A stretch of 64,000 bases of DNA from VXYL01 sp963422285 (GTDB lineage Bacteria; Pseudomonadota; Gammaproteobacteria; Pseudomonadales; Azotimanducaceae): assembly GCA_963422285.2 (NCBI GenBank), contig CAXXJO010000002.1, forward strand, positions 62,001 to 126,000. Direction: 5' to 3'. Positions 36,168-45,200 of the stretch are shown here, in pieces. A model generated the notes under the pieces. That model was not told where the DNA came from. It was given only the letters and a program-made list of their open reading frames with translations, and made no database searches. A program made the position numbers and the translations under genes. The first letter of the stretch is position 1. The number at the start of each line of letters is the position of its first letter.

Positions 36168-36649
36168 GGTTGCTCGATGCCGATGAACGCTGGCGTCTCG
36201 CATACCGCGTAGGGATGGATCAGCGCCGCGGTAAGCGGTTGCCGATGGATGCGCACCGACTCCACTTGCTCGCGATGCAGCTGTTCCCGCGACGGTGCCA
36301 GGACGACGCTGTCCAGCGCTTCCCAGATGGGGTTGACGCGGGCAAGCGGCTCGAAAGTGCAGCGCGTCTCCCAAACGCCTCGATACAGAGTGCGCACGTC
36401 GATGGCGCGAACGAAGGCCCAATGCGAGAAGGCCAGCGCCGTTGCCTCGTCCCCTGCCGCATGGTTTTCGGACTCGATGGCGAACAGCACCGGCAGGCGC
36501 TCGCCGGCGACTGTTGCGGAATCCAGGAGTTCCCGAGCGACGATCCACGGATGGGCGTCGCGGTAGGCGCTTTGGCCGGCGTTTTCGAGGATGGCGTCGA
36601 GGGCCTTCTTCGACACCGCCGTGCCGATGCAGCGGTCGCTGGGGGTCAT
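36149..36649 (-). CDS. Uncharacterised small protein upstream of the dipeptidase
   Basis: 166 residues without membrane segments or signal peptide. It begins MTPSDRCIGTAVSKKALDAIL and carries RDAHPWIVARELLDSATVAG and HWAFVRAIDVRTLYRGVWETRC. No family recognised. It overlaps the dipeptidase start by 19 bases and so is probably co-transcribed. It is divergent from the VRR-NUC gene with about 67 bases between starts. Alternative start further upstream (36712) would run into that promoter region. Confidence 0.6.
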   Translation of the reverse strand: MTPSDRCIGTAVSKKALDAILENAGQSAYRDAHPWIVARELLDSATVAGERLPVLFAIESENHAAGDEATALAFSHWAFVRAIDVRTLYRGVWETRCTFEPLARVNPIWEALDSVVLAPSREQLHREQVESVRIHRQPLTAALIHPYAVCETPAFIGIEQPCQQTS

Positions 36650-36716
36650 TCGGCAGAAGCTGGATGTTTGTACATGGCCGGTTATACTGCCCGTCGCTGC
36701 GAAGGAAGGCAACGCC

Positions 36717-38366
36717 TTGTCGCGAGAAACGCATCATACCCCGACCCGGCACCTGCATCCTCGGCAGCCGCCGCCGGCGCACTACTACGCCGACAACCTG
36801 CTGGCGCTGGTGGACACCGTACACCGCCGCTACGGCGATCTGCTCGTCGGCGACGAGCGAGCCTTCGGCGAACGCATCCTGTCGCTCTCCGTGCCGGGCA
36901 AGCGACTGTTGGCGCGGCTGATAGCCCGCAAGGGGCCATTGATCCGCGACGACAGCCTAGCTTACCGCGAAGTCGACGACGTGGAAGCGACGCTGGCCGA
37001 ACTGGAAGCTGCGACGCTCGTGCAACGGTGCCCGCCGGCGCCTCTCGACGCCGTTCTCAAGCTCCTCACGCGCGCCGAGATCGGGTACCTGTTCGCCTGG
37101 GATATCCGCGATGTGGCGAAAGCCGGCAAGGCGGTGCAAGTGGCGCGGATACTCGCTTCGAGTCCGGGCTGCCTGGGCCGATGGCGCATCAAGCGGGCCG
37201 TCGCTTGGCTAGCCCTTCGCCAGGTCGAGCACCTGGATCTGTACCGCTTGCTGTTCTTCGGCGATCTGCACCAGGATCTGACCACCTTCGTCATGCGCGA
37301 CCTCGGCGTGTTTCGCTACGAGCCCGTGGTGCTGTCCCGCAAGACGCGCCTGTTCTCGGACCGCGCCGCCTTGGCGCGCTTTCTGGAGCTCGCCGCGGCG
37401 CAGGAAGAGATTGCCGCTCTCGGCGAACGTCCGGATGCCTCGACTTGCCATGCAAAGGTGGCCGAACTGCTCGCTAGGCTGTGGTGTCCCATGGACAACC
37501 GGATGCTGGAACGCCGCCGCTCTCGTACCTTGAATCGCTTGGGTCGCAACCTGGAACGGGTGGGAGACTTCGACGCCGCGCTGAGCTGCTACGGCCGTTC
37601 GACTCTGGCGCCGGCACGGGAGCGGCGTATGCGCATCCTGCACCGACTCGGCGACGAAGATGGCGTAGAGAGCCTGCGGACGGCCATTCTGGCGCAACCG
37701 CAGACCATCCTGGAAGCGGACTTCGCGGCCCGTTTCGCACGGCCTTTTCGTCGCCCGCCGGCGCCAATGGTGGAGCGAACGCTCGGCGGCGCCGTGCCTG
37801 CTTCCATCGAAGCCCATGCCCTTGCTCTGCTCACCACCTCCGGCGGCATCGGCTGGCATCTGGAAAACCATCTGCCCATGGCCGTCTTCGCGCTGGCCTA
37901 CTGGTCGTGGATGTTCGCGCCGGTGGAAGGCGCGTTCGTCAATGCCTTCCAGACCGGCCCTGTGGATCTGTTCTGGCCGGACTTCTTCGTCTCCCGCGAA
38001 GGCGTTTGCGAAGACCCCCTGCACGGAGCCTTGAAGTCGCGGCTGCGCAGCACCATGCAGGCCAAGGCCGGCACCGCCAATCGTCTGTTCAGCTGGCAGC
38101 GCTGTCCACCGACAGTGATCGAAGCCGTGCTCGAAGCCATCCCGGAAGCCGACCTTCGCGCCTTGGTGGAGATCGTGCACGACGACCTCGACGGACGGCG
38201 CTCTGGCTTCCCGGACCTCACCGTGGTCTACGCGCCGGGACGCTACGAGTTCGTGGAAGTGAAGGGGCCGAACGACCAGCTGCAAATTCACCAGCGCCTG
38301 TGGATCCAGGCGCTGCAAGGTCGCGGTCTTCCGGTGCGGGTGATGCGGTTCCGGACCGGCAAGTGA
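36717..38366 (+). CDS. VRR-NUC domain nuclease (FAN1-like)
   Basis: About 549 residues. The C-terminal VRR-NUC domain has the PD-(D/E)XK catalytic set: SGFPDLTVVYAPG then YEFVEVKGPNDQLQIHQRLWI. Upstream blocks LLTRAEIGYLFAWD and GAFVNAFQTGPVDLFWPDFF are typical of bacterial FAN1 homologues, structure-selective 5' flap nucleases linked to crosslink repair in eukaryotes. Start chosen at TTG 36717, with GGAAGG 7 bases upstream; longer in-frame starts at 36591/36627 would overlap the divergent gene. It ends 20 bases before a tandem repeat (38386). Confidence 0.85.
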   Translation: MSRETHHTPTRHLHPRQPPPAHYYADNLLALVDTVHRRYGDLLVGDERAFGERILSLSVPGKRLLARLIARKGPLIRDDSLAYREVDDVEATLAELEAATLVQRCPPAPLDAVLKLLTRAEIGYLFAWDIRDVAKAGKAVQVARILASSPGCLGRWRIKRAVAWLALRQVEHLDLYRLLFFGDLHQDLTTFVMRDLGVFRYEPVVLSRKTRLFSDRAALARFLELAAAQEEIAALGERPDASTCHAKVAELLARLWCPMDNRMLERRRSRTLNRLGRNLERVGDFDAALSCYGRSTLAPARERRMRILHRLGDEDGVESLRTAILAQPQTILEADFAARFARPFRRPPAPMVERTLGGAVPASIEAHALALLTTSGGIGWHLENHLPMAVFALAYWSWMFAPVEGAFVNAFQTGPVDLFWPDFFVSREGVCEDPLHGALKSRLRSTMQAKAGTANRLFSWQRCPPTVIEAVLEAIPEADLRALVEIVHDDLDGRRSGFPDLTVVYAPGRYEFVEVKGPNDQLQIHQRLWIQALQGRGLPVRVMRFRTGK

Positions 38367-38385
38367 CGACCTTCGCGGGCTGGAC

Positions 38386-38415
38386 GAAGTCTGCACAGAG
38401 GAAGTCTGCACACAG
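38386..38415 (+). repeat. 15-bp tandem duplication between the nuclease and pyk
   Basis: GAAGTCTGCACAGAG is followed directly by GAAGTCTGCACACAG. Same length as the tandem repeat at the degS promoter, different sequence. Confidence 0.6.
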
Positions 38416-38494
38416 AGATGGCATCAGTGCGTCGATCGGCCCGGGCGGACGATTTGGCTGCTATGCTGTGGGGCGTCGGCAAGGCTGCGAAACC

Positions 38495-39907
38495 ATGCGC
38501 CGCAAAACCAAGATCATCTGCACCCTTGGCCCCGCCACCCATTCCTACTCGTCCATCGAGCGGCTGTACCGGGCCGGCATGTCCGTGGTGCGTCTGAACA
38601 TGTCCCACGCCGATCGCGACGAAGCCGCCAGCGCCATCCACTGGGTGAAGACGCTGAACCGCAAGGTGAAGTACCCGGTGCCGATCCTGCTCGATACCCA
38701 AGGGCCGGAGATCCGCACTGCCGCGTTGGACCAGCCCATGCGGCTGCGCCCCGGGCAGACCGTCTTTCTCGATGTCGAACCCCATTGTGGCGAAGGTGCG
38801 CCGTCCATCGAAGTGAACTATCCGGAACTGCCCGATACGGTGGCCGTCGGCGACCGGGTGCGGCTCGACAACGGCCTGCTCACCGTCTACGTGGTGGCGC
38901 GGCGGCAGCAGCGGCTCGAATGTCGCGTAGTCGACGGCGGCGATCTCGGCAGCCGCAAGCACGTCAACCTGCCCGGCATCGCCGTCAACCTGCCGGCCAT
39001 CACCGCCAAGGATCTTGAAGACATCGCCTTCGGCGTGGCCCAGGAAGTGGACTACATCGCCCTGTCCTTCGTGCGCTGCGCGGACGATGTGGCGGAGCTG
39101 CGCCAACTGCTCGGTCCCAAGGGCGGCAAGACGGTGAAGATCGTCGCCAAGATCGAGAACCAGGAGGGGGTGCGCAACGCCGAGCAGATTGCCCAGGCCG
39201 CGGATGGCGTCATGGTGGCGCGGGGCGATCTCGGCATCGAGACGAACATTGCCGCGCTGCCCAGCGTGCAACGCCGGCTGGTGGAAACCTGCGCTCGCCT
39301 CGGCAAGCGCTGCATCGTCGCCACCCACCTCATGGAGTCCATGATCGACCACCCCATCCCCACCCGTGCCGAGGTCACGGATGTCGCCAACGCGGTCTAC
39401 GAAGGCGCTGACGCCATCATGCTGTCCGGGGAAACCAGCATCGGCGCCTATCCGATCCGCTGCGTCGAGCAGCTTGCCGACATCGCCGAAGCCAGCGAGC
39501 GGCAGCGTGGCTTCGTGCTGCACGAATCTCTCGCCATCGACACCGACAAGCAGCACTTGGCCACTTCGGCGGCTCACCTCGCCGAGGCGATCGATGCCGC
39601 CGGCGTGGTGGTTATCACCCGTCGCGGCATCACCGCGGATCTGGTCACCAATTGCCATCCCGAACGAGTGCCGATCTTCGCCTTTACCAACAACAGCCAG
39701 ACTCGCCGGCGGCTGATGCTCAACCGCAACGTGTTCGCCCACCGCACCGCCTTCAGCGAGAATCCCGAGAAGACCATCCGCACGGCGCTCAAGGTATTGC
39801 GCGAGCGAGAGGGCATCGGGGCGGATGAGCGCGTGGTGGTGATCTCCGACGTGCTCGCGGAAACCGCCGTGGACGCGATCCAGCTGCGCAAGGTCGGCGA
39901 GGGCTGA
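38495..39907 (+). CDS. pyk: Pyruvate kinase
   Basis: 470 residues, normal for bacterial Pyk. RRKTKIICTLGPATHS, VVRLNMSHADRDEA, LLDTQGPEIRT, IALSFVR, IVAKIENQEGV with the catalytic Lys, VMVARGDLGIE (ADP/PEP and Mg site), and MLSGETSIGAYP are all present. Allosteric C-terminal domain intact (VVVITRRGITADLV, VPIFAFTNN). It converts PEP and ADP to pyruvate and ATP, the last step of glycolysis. One change from the norm: THLMESM in place of TQMLESM. A TATGCT about 28 bases before the ATG could be its -10. Confidence 0.95.
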   Translation: MRRKTKIICTLGPATHSYSSIERLYRAGMSVVRLNMSHADRDEAASAIHWVKTLNRKVKYPVPILLDTQGPEIRTAALDQPMRLRPGQTVFLDVEPHCGEGAPSIEVNYPELPDTVAVGDRVRLDNGLLTVYVVARRQQRLECRVVDGGDLGSRKHVNLPGIAVNLPAITAKDLEDIAFGVAQEVDYIALSFVRCADDVAELRQLLGPKGGKTVKIVAKIENQEGVRNAEQIAQAADGVMVARGDLGIETNIAALPSVQRRLVETCARLGKRCIVATHLMESMIDHPIPTRAEVTDVANAVYEGADAIMLSGETSIGAYPIRCVEQLADIAEASERQRGFVLHESLAIDTDKQHLATSAAHLAEAIDAAGVVVITRRGITADLVTNCHPERVPIFAFTNNSQTRRRLMLNRNVFAHRTAFSENPEKTIRTALKVLREREGIGADERVVVISDVLAETAVDAIQLRKVGEG

Positions 39908-40083
39908 CGGTCGAGCCCGTCCTCATGGCTGTGCCGGCATGGCGCTCCGCCAACGTTTTCCGCAGCGAGGGACGACGGCCGATACCAATACGCCAGTACG
40001 CGGCGTCATGCTTCGGCGTTTCGGGCATAAGACAAAACGCAGCCGGGGCGAAAGCCCGCGCGGATGGCAAAAAGCCGGTAGCG

Positions 40084-40909
40084 TCATGCTGGCAGAATGC
40101 GCCGCACCGCGTCGATGTCGATGGACAGCGCGGCGGCGATCTCGGCGGCATCCTGGCCCAGGCGATGCAACCGGCGCACGAACAGAGCCAGCATCTGTCG
40201 CGCCCGCTGGTTCGCTTCCTCCGCCCGCCGCGCCAACGCGATCGAGTCCTGCAGCAGCTCGTCCTCGCCCTCCGTGTTGCGCCGCATGTCCTCCTCCGCC
40301 GTCGCGGCTGGCGCAGCACGAAGTCCCGCTCGCGCGGGCAGTCTTCCTCCTCGATCCTCAGAACGTGGTTGTCGCCCGCCGTCTGGGCCTGGTCGAAGAT
40401 CGAAAGGAAGCGCTCCAGCTCGTCCCGGCGGCGCTCCGCCAGACGCGGGAACGGTGGTGCAGGCTCGCCAAGAACGGATGGCCGGCGTCGAGCTTGCGGC
40501 CCGTGTGCCGCTCCCTCACGTCGGGACAGACGTCGATCACCGGCTCTTCCGACAGGCCGCGGTCGTAGCCGAGGCAGTAGATGGCGACGATCGGCGCGCG
40601 CCGGCCCTCGGGATCGCCAGCCAGGCTGCCCCCGTCCGCGAGCTGCCCGCCCAGGCAGCGCCGCGCCACCGTCGGCGCCTTCGCCTTCTGGATCTCGATC
40701 AGCACTTGCCGCATGCGCCCGCCCGCCGCTCGCACCAAAGCGGCGAAGTCCATGCGGACGACCGTCAGCAGCGCGGTCGCGAGCGGTCACCCTCTCCTGC
40801 GGCCGGAGTTCGAGCGCCGCCGCATCGAGGCCCGTGACCTTGCTCGCCAGCAGCCGGGCGAGCAAGGTCGTTCTGCATCAGGTGCTTGAAGGCGGCGTCG
40901 TCGATGGGT
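40084..40909 (-). pseudogene. Broken Rpn-type PD-(D/E)XK nuclease/transposase-like gene
   Basis: Pieces in successive frames on the minus strand read IDDAAFKHLMQND, then LLARLLASKVTGLDAAALELRPQE, then MDFAALVRAAGGRMRQVLIEIQKAKAPTV, IVAIYCLGYDRGLSEEPVIDV and GHPFLASLHHR, then RDELERFLSIFDQAQTAGDN and finally EGEDELLQDSIALARRAEEA. This is the order of Rpn-like proteins (PD-(D/E)XK core IEIQK, helical tail). At least four frameshifts separate the parts. Rpn proteins promote RecA-independent recombination and are spread widely as mobile-type genes. Confidence 0.75.
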
Positions 40910-41037
40910 TGGCGACTTCCATGCGGAACATTCAACCTGGGCGGGCCGTTGGCGTCAACGCCCGCTGTTCGTCAATGGCGAAGTCTGCCGCCAACGATTT
41001 GTCGTAGACTGGCCATACGGATCGGGGAGGCCGCGCG

Positions 41038-41880
41038 ATGAGCAGACTGGACGGCAAGGTGACGGTGATCACCGGCGGCGCGAGCGGCATGGGTGCGGCC
41101 ACGGTGCGCCGTTTCGTGGAAGAGGGCGCCCGTGTGGTGCTCGGCGACGTGCAGGTGGAGAAGGGCGAGGCCATCGCGGCGGAGCATGACGCCTCGGCGG
41201 TCTTCATCAAGGCCGATGTGGGTGTTGAAGAAGACGTCAAGGCAATGATCGGTATGGCCGTGGAGCGTTTCGGGCGCCTCGACTGCGTGTTCAACAACGC
41301 CGGCTTCGGCGGCGTCGCCGGTGCCATCGACGAGACCGACATGGGCGAACCCTACGCCCGCACCGTGGCCGGACTGCTCACCGGGCCGGTGCTGGGCATG
41401 AAGCATGCCGCGCCCATCATGAAGGCCCAGCGCAGCGGCAGCATCGTCTCCACCGCCAGCGTCGCCGGCTTGCGCGGCGGCATGGGGCCCCACGTCTACA
41501 GCGCCCTGAAGGCGGCGGTGATCGGCCTGACGCGCAGCGTGGCGGTGGAGCTTGCGCCGTTCCATGTGCGCGTCAACGCCATCTGTCCCGGCGGCATCAT
41601 GACGCCGATCTTCCTCGGCGGGCGAGACTTCAAAGCCGGCGCCAACGCCGCTCTTGAAGACGTGCTGGAACCGGCCTTCTCGCAGATGCAGCCGATCCCT
41701 CGTGCTGGCGTTGGCAGAGACATCGCCGACATGGCGCTCTTCCTGGCGAGCGACGACTCCACCTTCGTAACCGGGCAGGCGCTGGTTGTGGACGGCGGCC
41801 TGACCGTGGGCCGGCGGCGCTTGGCAGCTGCCGAGGATAGCCCGCTGAGTCAGGCGATTCGCTCCTTGGCGGAGGACTGA
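41038..41880 (+). CDS. SDR family oxidoreductase
   Basis: 280 residues. TGGASGMG cofactor motif at residues 12-19, Asp ending strand 2 (VVLGDV, so NAD likely), FNNAGFGG, catalytic Ser in VSTASVAG and YSALKAA (YxxxK). The C-terminal GQALVVDGGLTVG is the classical SDR ending, with a 20-residue extension after it. Differs clearly from the SDR at 7784. The start lies after GGGGAGG 8 bases upstream. Substrate unknown; it precedes the exported-protein cluster by 50 bases but with no overlap. Confidence 0.85.
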   Translation: MSRLDGKVTVITGGASGMGAATVRRFVEEGARVVLGDVQVEKGEAIAAEHDASAVFIKADVGVEEDVKAMIGMAVERFGRLDCVFNNAGFGGVAGAIDETDMGEPYARTVAGLLTGPVLGMKHAAPIMKAQRSGSIVSTASVAGLRGGMGPHVYSALKAAVIGLTRSVAVELAPFHVRVNAICPGGIMTPIFLGGRDFKAGANAALEDVLEPAFSQMQPIPRAGVGRDIADMALFLASDDSTFVTGQALVVDGGLTVGRRRLAAAEDSPLSQAIRSLAED

Positions 41881-41930
41881 CATATGGCTTTGCAGTGTGC
41901 TACAGTCCATGCTTTGCTGGGGCGAGGGAG

Positions 41931-42827
41931 GTGGACTTGCGCCGACTACCGACATTGCTGATCGTCGCGCTGGCAGCCGCCCTAGCGGCATCCTGCGCGG
42001 ACGCGACGAACGTTGACGAAGCCGTTGATGAAGAAGGCCGCTACGTGGCGCCCCGAGGCCCTGGCGGCATCAATCCGGACCTGAACGGCATCTGGCAGGC
42101 GCTCAATGAAGCCAACTACGACATCGAGCGGCACTTGGCGCGACCTTCCATGTCCCTGCGCGATGGCCCCCACGGTCCGCTGCCGGATTTGGCGACGGTG
42201 CGGCTCGGTGCCGTGGCGTCGGTGCCGCCGAGCCTGGGCGTGGTGGTGGGCGGCAAGATTCCCTACCAGCCCGAGGCGCTTGCCGAGCGCGACGAGAACC
42301 GCCGTCTATGGGTGGAACGGGATCCGGAAATCAAGTGCTTCCTCCCCGGCGTGCCCCGGGCGACGTATATGCCGCAGCCGTTCCGCATCCTGCAGGGCGA
42401 GAAGGAAATCGACATCGTCTACCAGTTCGCCGGCGCGGTGCGCAACGTCTACAGCGAAGATCCGGGGCCGGCGCCGGTGGATTCCTGGATGGGCCAGTCG
42501 GTAGCCAGCTGGGAGGGCGACACCCTGGTGCTCACCGTCACCGGTCTGAACGACCAGACATGGTTCGACCGCGCCGGCAACCATCACAGCAATCGGATGA
42601 CGGTAGTGGAGCGCTATACCCCAATGGGTCCGAACCACCTGCGCTACGAGGCGACCATCGAGGATGCACAGACCTTCACCAGACCCTGGAAGATCGCCAT
42701 GCCGCTGTATCGGCGCATGGAGCCGAACGCCATGCTGCTGGATTTCAAATGCGTCGAGTTCGTCGAGGAACTCATGTACGGTCATATGCGGCGCAATCCG
42801 CTGCCGCGCTGGGACGACCACAACTAG
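41931..42827 (+). CDS. Exported lipoprotein, first of a five-gene membrane/export cluster
   Basis: About 298 residues from a GTG at 41931 (a TTG at 41937, with GGGAGG upstream, is nearly as good). LPTLLIVALAAALAASC is a lipoprotein signal with lipobox. Mature part: NPDLNGIWQALNEANYDIE, ERDPEIKCFLPGVPRATYMPQPFRILQG, then YSEDPGPAP, DSWMGQSVASWEGDTLVLTVTGLNDQTWFDRAGNHHSNRMTVVERY. This matches widespread uncharacterised proteins that pair with DUF6152 and share the 'CxPxGxPR' and 'GxSVGxWEGDTLVVxTTGFNDxTWxD' pattern. The next gene is a paralogue. Function unknown. Confidence 0.75.
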   Translation: MDLRRLPTLLIVALAAALAASCADATNVDEAVDEEGRYVAPRGPGGINPDLNGIWQALNEANYDIERHLARPSMSLRDGPHGPLPDLATVRLGAVASVPPSLGVVVGGKIPYQPEALAERDENRRLWVERDPEIKCFLPGVPRATYMPQPFRILQGEKEIDIVYQFAGAVRNVYSEDPGPAPVDSWMGQSVASWEGDTLVLTVTGLNDQTWFDRAGNHHSNRMTVVERYTPMGPNHLRYEATIEDAQTFTRPWKIAMPLYRRMEPNAMLLDFKCVEFVEELMYGHMRRNPLPRWDDHN

Positions 42828-42854
42828 CCCAACCGTTTGATAGAGGAGGGCAGG

Positions 42855-44021
42855 ATGACGAGAGCACACCGAGCCAATGATCGAAACAAGCTGCTTGCCT
42901 GGGTGCAGATGGCGTTCGCCGCTGCCGCGCTGGTCTTGATCGTCGTCGCGACGAACATGGCCTGGGGCGACATCCCGCGCACCAGCGACGGCAAGCCGGA
43001 CCTCTCCGGCTACTACGACGCCGCCACGGCCACGCCGCTGCAACGCCGGGGCGATACGGCTACTGTTTCCGCCGAGCGCGCCGAGTTCCTTGCCAAGCAG
43101 ACCGAGACTGGTCTGTTGCGCGGCTCCGGGCAACTGGATCCCAATCGAGAAGCGCCGCCAGCCGGAGGCGATGGTTCGCCCGGGCCAGCCGGCAACGTCG
43201 GCGGCTATCAAGGGTTCTGGGTCGATCCGGGCGAGAACTTCACCAAAGTAAACGGCGAATACCGCGCCTCTATCATCGTCGATCCTCCCAATGGCCGCCT
43301 GCCGCCGAACAAGCCCGAAGCCGGTGCGCGAATGGCCAAGCGCTATCGCGGCTACAGTCCGCGGCAGAACGACGGCACTGCCTGGTGGGGCGACGAATCC
43401 GGGCCCTACGACGACCCGGAAGTGCGGCCCTTGCCGGATCGCTGTCTGATCGGCTTCAGTTCCACCGCCGGTCCGCCCATGCTGCCGGCGCTCTACAACA
43501 ACCACAAGCGTATCGTGCAAACACCCGACCGCGTCATGATCCTCACCGAGATGGTGCATGACGCTCGCATCGTGCGCATGAACGGCGAACATGCGCCGGA
43601 GGACATCCGGCGTTGGATCGGCGACTCCATCGGTTGGTGGGAAGACGATACGCTGGTCGTGGAAACCACCAACTTCAACGACACCCCCGCGCTCGGTCGC
43701 GGGGCGTCGCGCGATCTCAAGGTGACGGAACGCTTCACGCCGATCGACGCGCAATCCCTGCTCTACAACTTCACGGTGGAAGACGACTCTGCTTGGGAAG
43801 CGCCGTGGACCGGCGAATACGTCTGGCCTCGCAGCGAAGAGCCGGTGTACGAATACGCCTGCCACGAGGGCAACTACTCCATGGGCAACATTCTCTGCGG
43901 CGCTCGGCGCTTGGAGGCGGAGGCGGCTGGCGAAGAGGCCCTAGCGGCGTTCGCCAAAACGCCGTGCGGCACCCGGGTCGGCATGTCCGCCGACACCAGT
44001 TCGGATGTCGGCGCGGAGTAG
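42855..44021 (+). CDS. Membrane-anchored exported protein, paralogue of the preceding lipoprotein
   Basis: About 388 residues. One N-terminal membrane segment (WVQMAFAAAALVLIVVAT). The mature part starts IPRTSDGKPDLSGYYDAAT and later has WVDPG, PDRCLIGFSSTAGPPMLPALYNNHKRIVQTPDRVMILTEMVHDARIVRMN, and IGDSIGWWEDDTLVVETTNFNDTP with a final RFTPIDAQSLLYNFTVEDD. The last block parallels GQSVASWEGDTLVLTVTGLND in the previous gene, so both share a fold. Cys residues suggest disulfides. SD AGGAGG precedes the ATG at 42855. Function unknown; such proteins often lie beside oxidative catabolic genes. Confidence 0.75.
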   Translation: MTRAHRANDRNKLLAWVQMAFAAAALVLIVVATNMAWGDIPRTSDGKPDLSGYYDAATATPLQRRGDTATVSAERAEFLAKQTETGLLRGSGQLDPNREAPPAGGDGSPGPAGNVGGYQGFWVDPGENFTKVNGEYRASIIVDPPNGRLPPNKPEAGARMAKRYRGYSPRQNDGTAWWGDESGPYDDPEVRPLPDRCLIGFSSTAGPPMLPALYNNHKRIVQTPDRVMILTEMVHDARIVRMNGEHAPEDIRRWIGDSIGWWEDDTLVVETTNFNDTPALGRGASRDLKVTERFTPIDAQSLLYNFTVEDDSAWEAPWTGEYVWPRSEEPVYEYACHEGNYSMGNILCGARRLEAEAAGEEALAAFAKTPCGTRVGMSADTSSDVGAE

Positions 44022-44044
44022 GAGAGGAATAGGAGAAACGCAAG

Positions 44045-44554
44045 ATGAACGTGCTGCAAGCAAGAATCCAGACCACCGCGCCGATAGCGCTAGCCGCCAT
44101 GCTGGCGCTCGGCGGCGTACAGGCCTCCGCCCACCACGCCTTCGGCGCAGAGTTCGATCCCAATCGCCCGATCATCGTGCGCGGCCCGGTGGTGAAGATC
44201 GAATGGACCAACCCCCATGCCTGGTTCCATGTCGAACACACCAACGAGGACGGCTCCAAGACCGTCTGGATGATGGAGGCCGGCACCCCGAACACCCTGC
44301 TGCGGCGCGGCATCCATCGCAACTCCGTGCCCATCGGCACGGAAGTGATCATCGACGGCTATCAATCCAAGGACCTCTCCAACCGCGCCAACGGGCGGCA
44401 GATGACCTTGGTCAACGGCGAGACTTTGTTCATGGGTTCCAGCGGCACGGGCGCCCCCCGCGACGGCGCGGATCCCATCGAGCGGGCCCGGTCCGAGGAC
44501 GTCGAAAAGCTCGAAGAGGCCAAAGCGGCCGATACGGCGCAAGACGACGGCTAG
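44045..44554 (+). CDS. DUF6152 family exported protein
   Basis: 169 residues. Signal peptide (APIALAAMLALGGVQASA), then HHAFGAEFDPNRPIIVRGPVVKIEWTNPHAWFHVEH, the DUF6152 signature. Following blocks (EAGTPNTLLRRGI, GTEVIIDGYQSKD, NGRQMTL) fit the family. A small beta protein of the periplasm, function unknown. C-terminal 40 residues are acidic and probably disordered. Starts 20 bases after the preceding stop. Confidence 0.85.
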   Translation: MNVLQARIQTTAPIALAAMLALGGVQASAHHAFGAEFDPNRPIIVRGPVVKIEWTNPHAWFHVEHTNEDGSKTVWMMEAGTPNTLLRRGIHRNSVPIGTEVIIDGYQSKDLSNRANGRQMTLVNGETLFMGSSGTGAPRDGADPIERARSEDVEKLEEAKAADTAQDDG

Positions 44555-44602
44555 CCGCTCCAGAGGTTCGCTCAAGCCCTTGGCCGAATCCTTGGGGTAC
44601 CC

Positions 44603-45187
44603 TTGAGCGCATCGCCCTACGAGCCGTCGCCGCTTCACGCCTTCGCCGAATGGCTCGACGGCCAAGCGTGGAGCACGGCGCTGCACGAATCGCTGTGGGT
44701 CTATCCGCTGGTGGAGTCCACCCATGTGCTCACGGTGATGCTGTTCGTGGGCATGCTGGCGATGGTGGACCTGCGCATGCTCGGCTTCGCGTTCCGGCAG
44801 ACGCCGGTTTCCGAACTCACCAGCCGCCTGCTGCCCTGGTCCGTGGCCGGCTTCGTCATCATGGTGACCACGGGGCTGCTGCTGTTCTACGCCATCCCGG
44901 TACGCACCGCGCACAGCGTCTGGTTCCGCTTCAAGGCGATGCTGCTGATCGCCGCCGCGGTCAACGCCTGGTGGTTCCACCGGCGAGTGTCCCGAGATCG
45001 GGAACGCTGGGATGGCCAGCCGCAACCACCCTTGGGTGTGCGCATCGCCGCGGCGCTGTCCATGGGTCTGTGGGCTGGCGTGATCGTGGCGGGACGCATG
45101 ATCGCCTACAACTGGTTCGACTGCGAGCGACCCCAGTCCGCTTTCGTCGCCTGGGCGGCCGGTTGCGCGGCGGAGCTGCCCCCGTGA
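44603..45187 (+). CDS. DUF6644 family membrane protein
   Basis: About 194 residues, five to six membrane helices. Family hallmark: ALHESLWVYPLVESTHVLTVMLFVGMLAMVDLRMLG, with the His/Glu pair in helix 1 and MVDLRMLG at the end of helix 2. The TTG start has GGGG 5 bases upstream. It is followed by a related DUF6644 gene. The conserved His/Glu/Asp in the membrane hint at redox or metal use, but the family is uncharacterised. Confidence 0.85.
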   Translation: MSASPYEPSPLHAFAEWLDGQAWSTALHESLWVYPLVESTHVLTVMLFVGMLAMVDLRMLGFAFRQTPVSELTSRLLPWSVAGFVIMVTTGLLLFYAIPVRTAHSVWFRFKAMLLIAAAVNAWWFHRRVSRDRERWDGQPQPPLGVRIAAALSMGLWAGVIVAGRMIAYNWFDCERPQSAFVAWAAGCAAELPP

Positions 45188-45200
45188 GGGGAGTCGTGCG

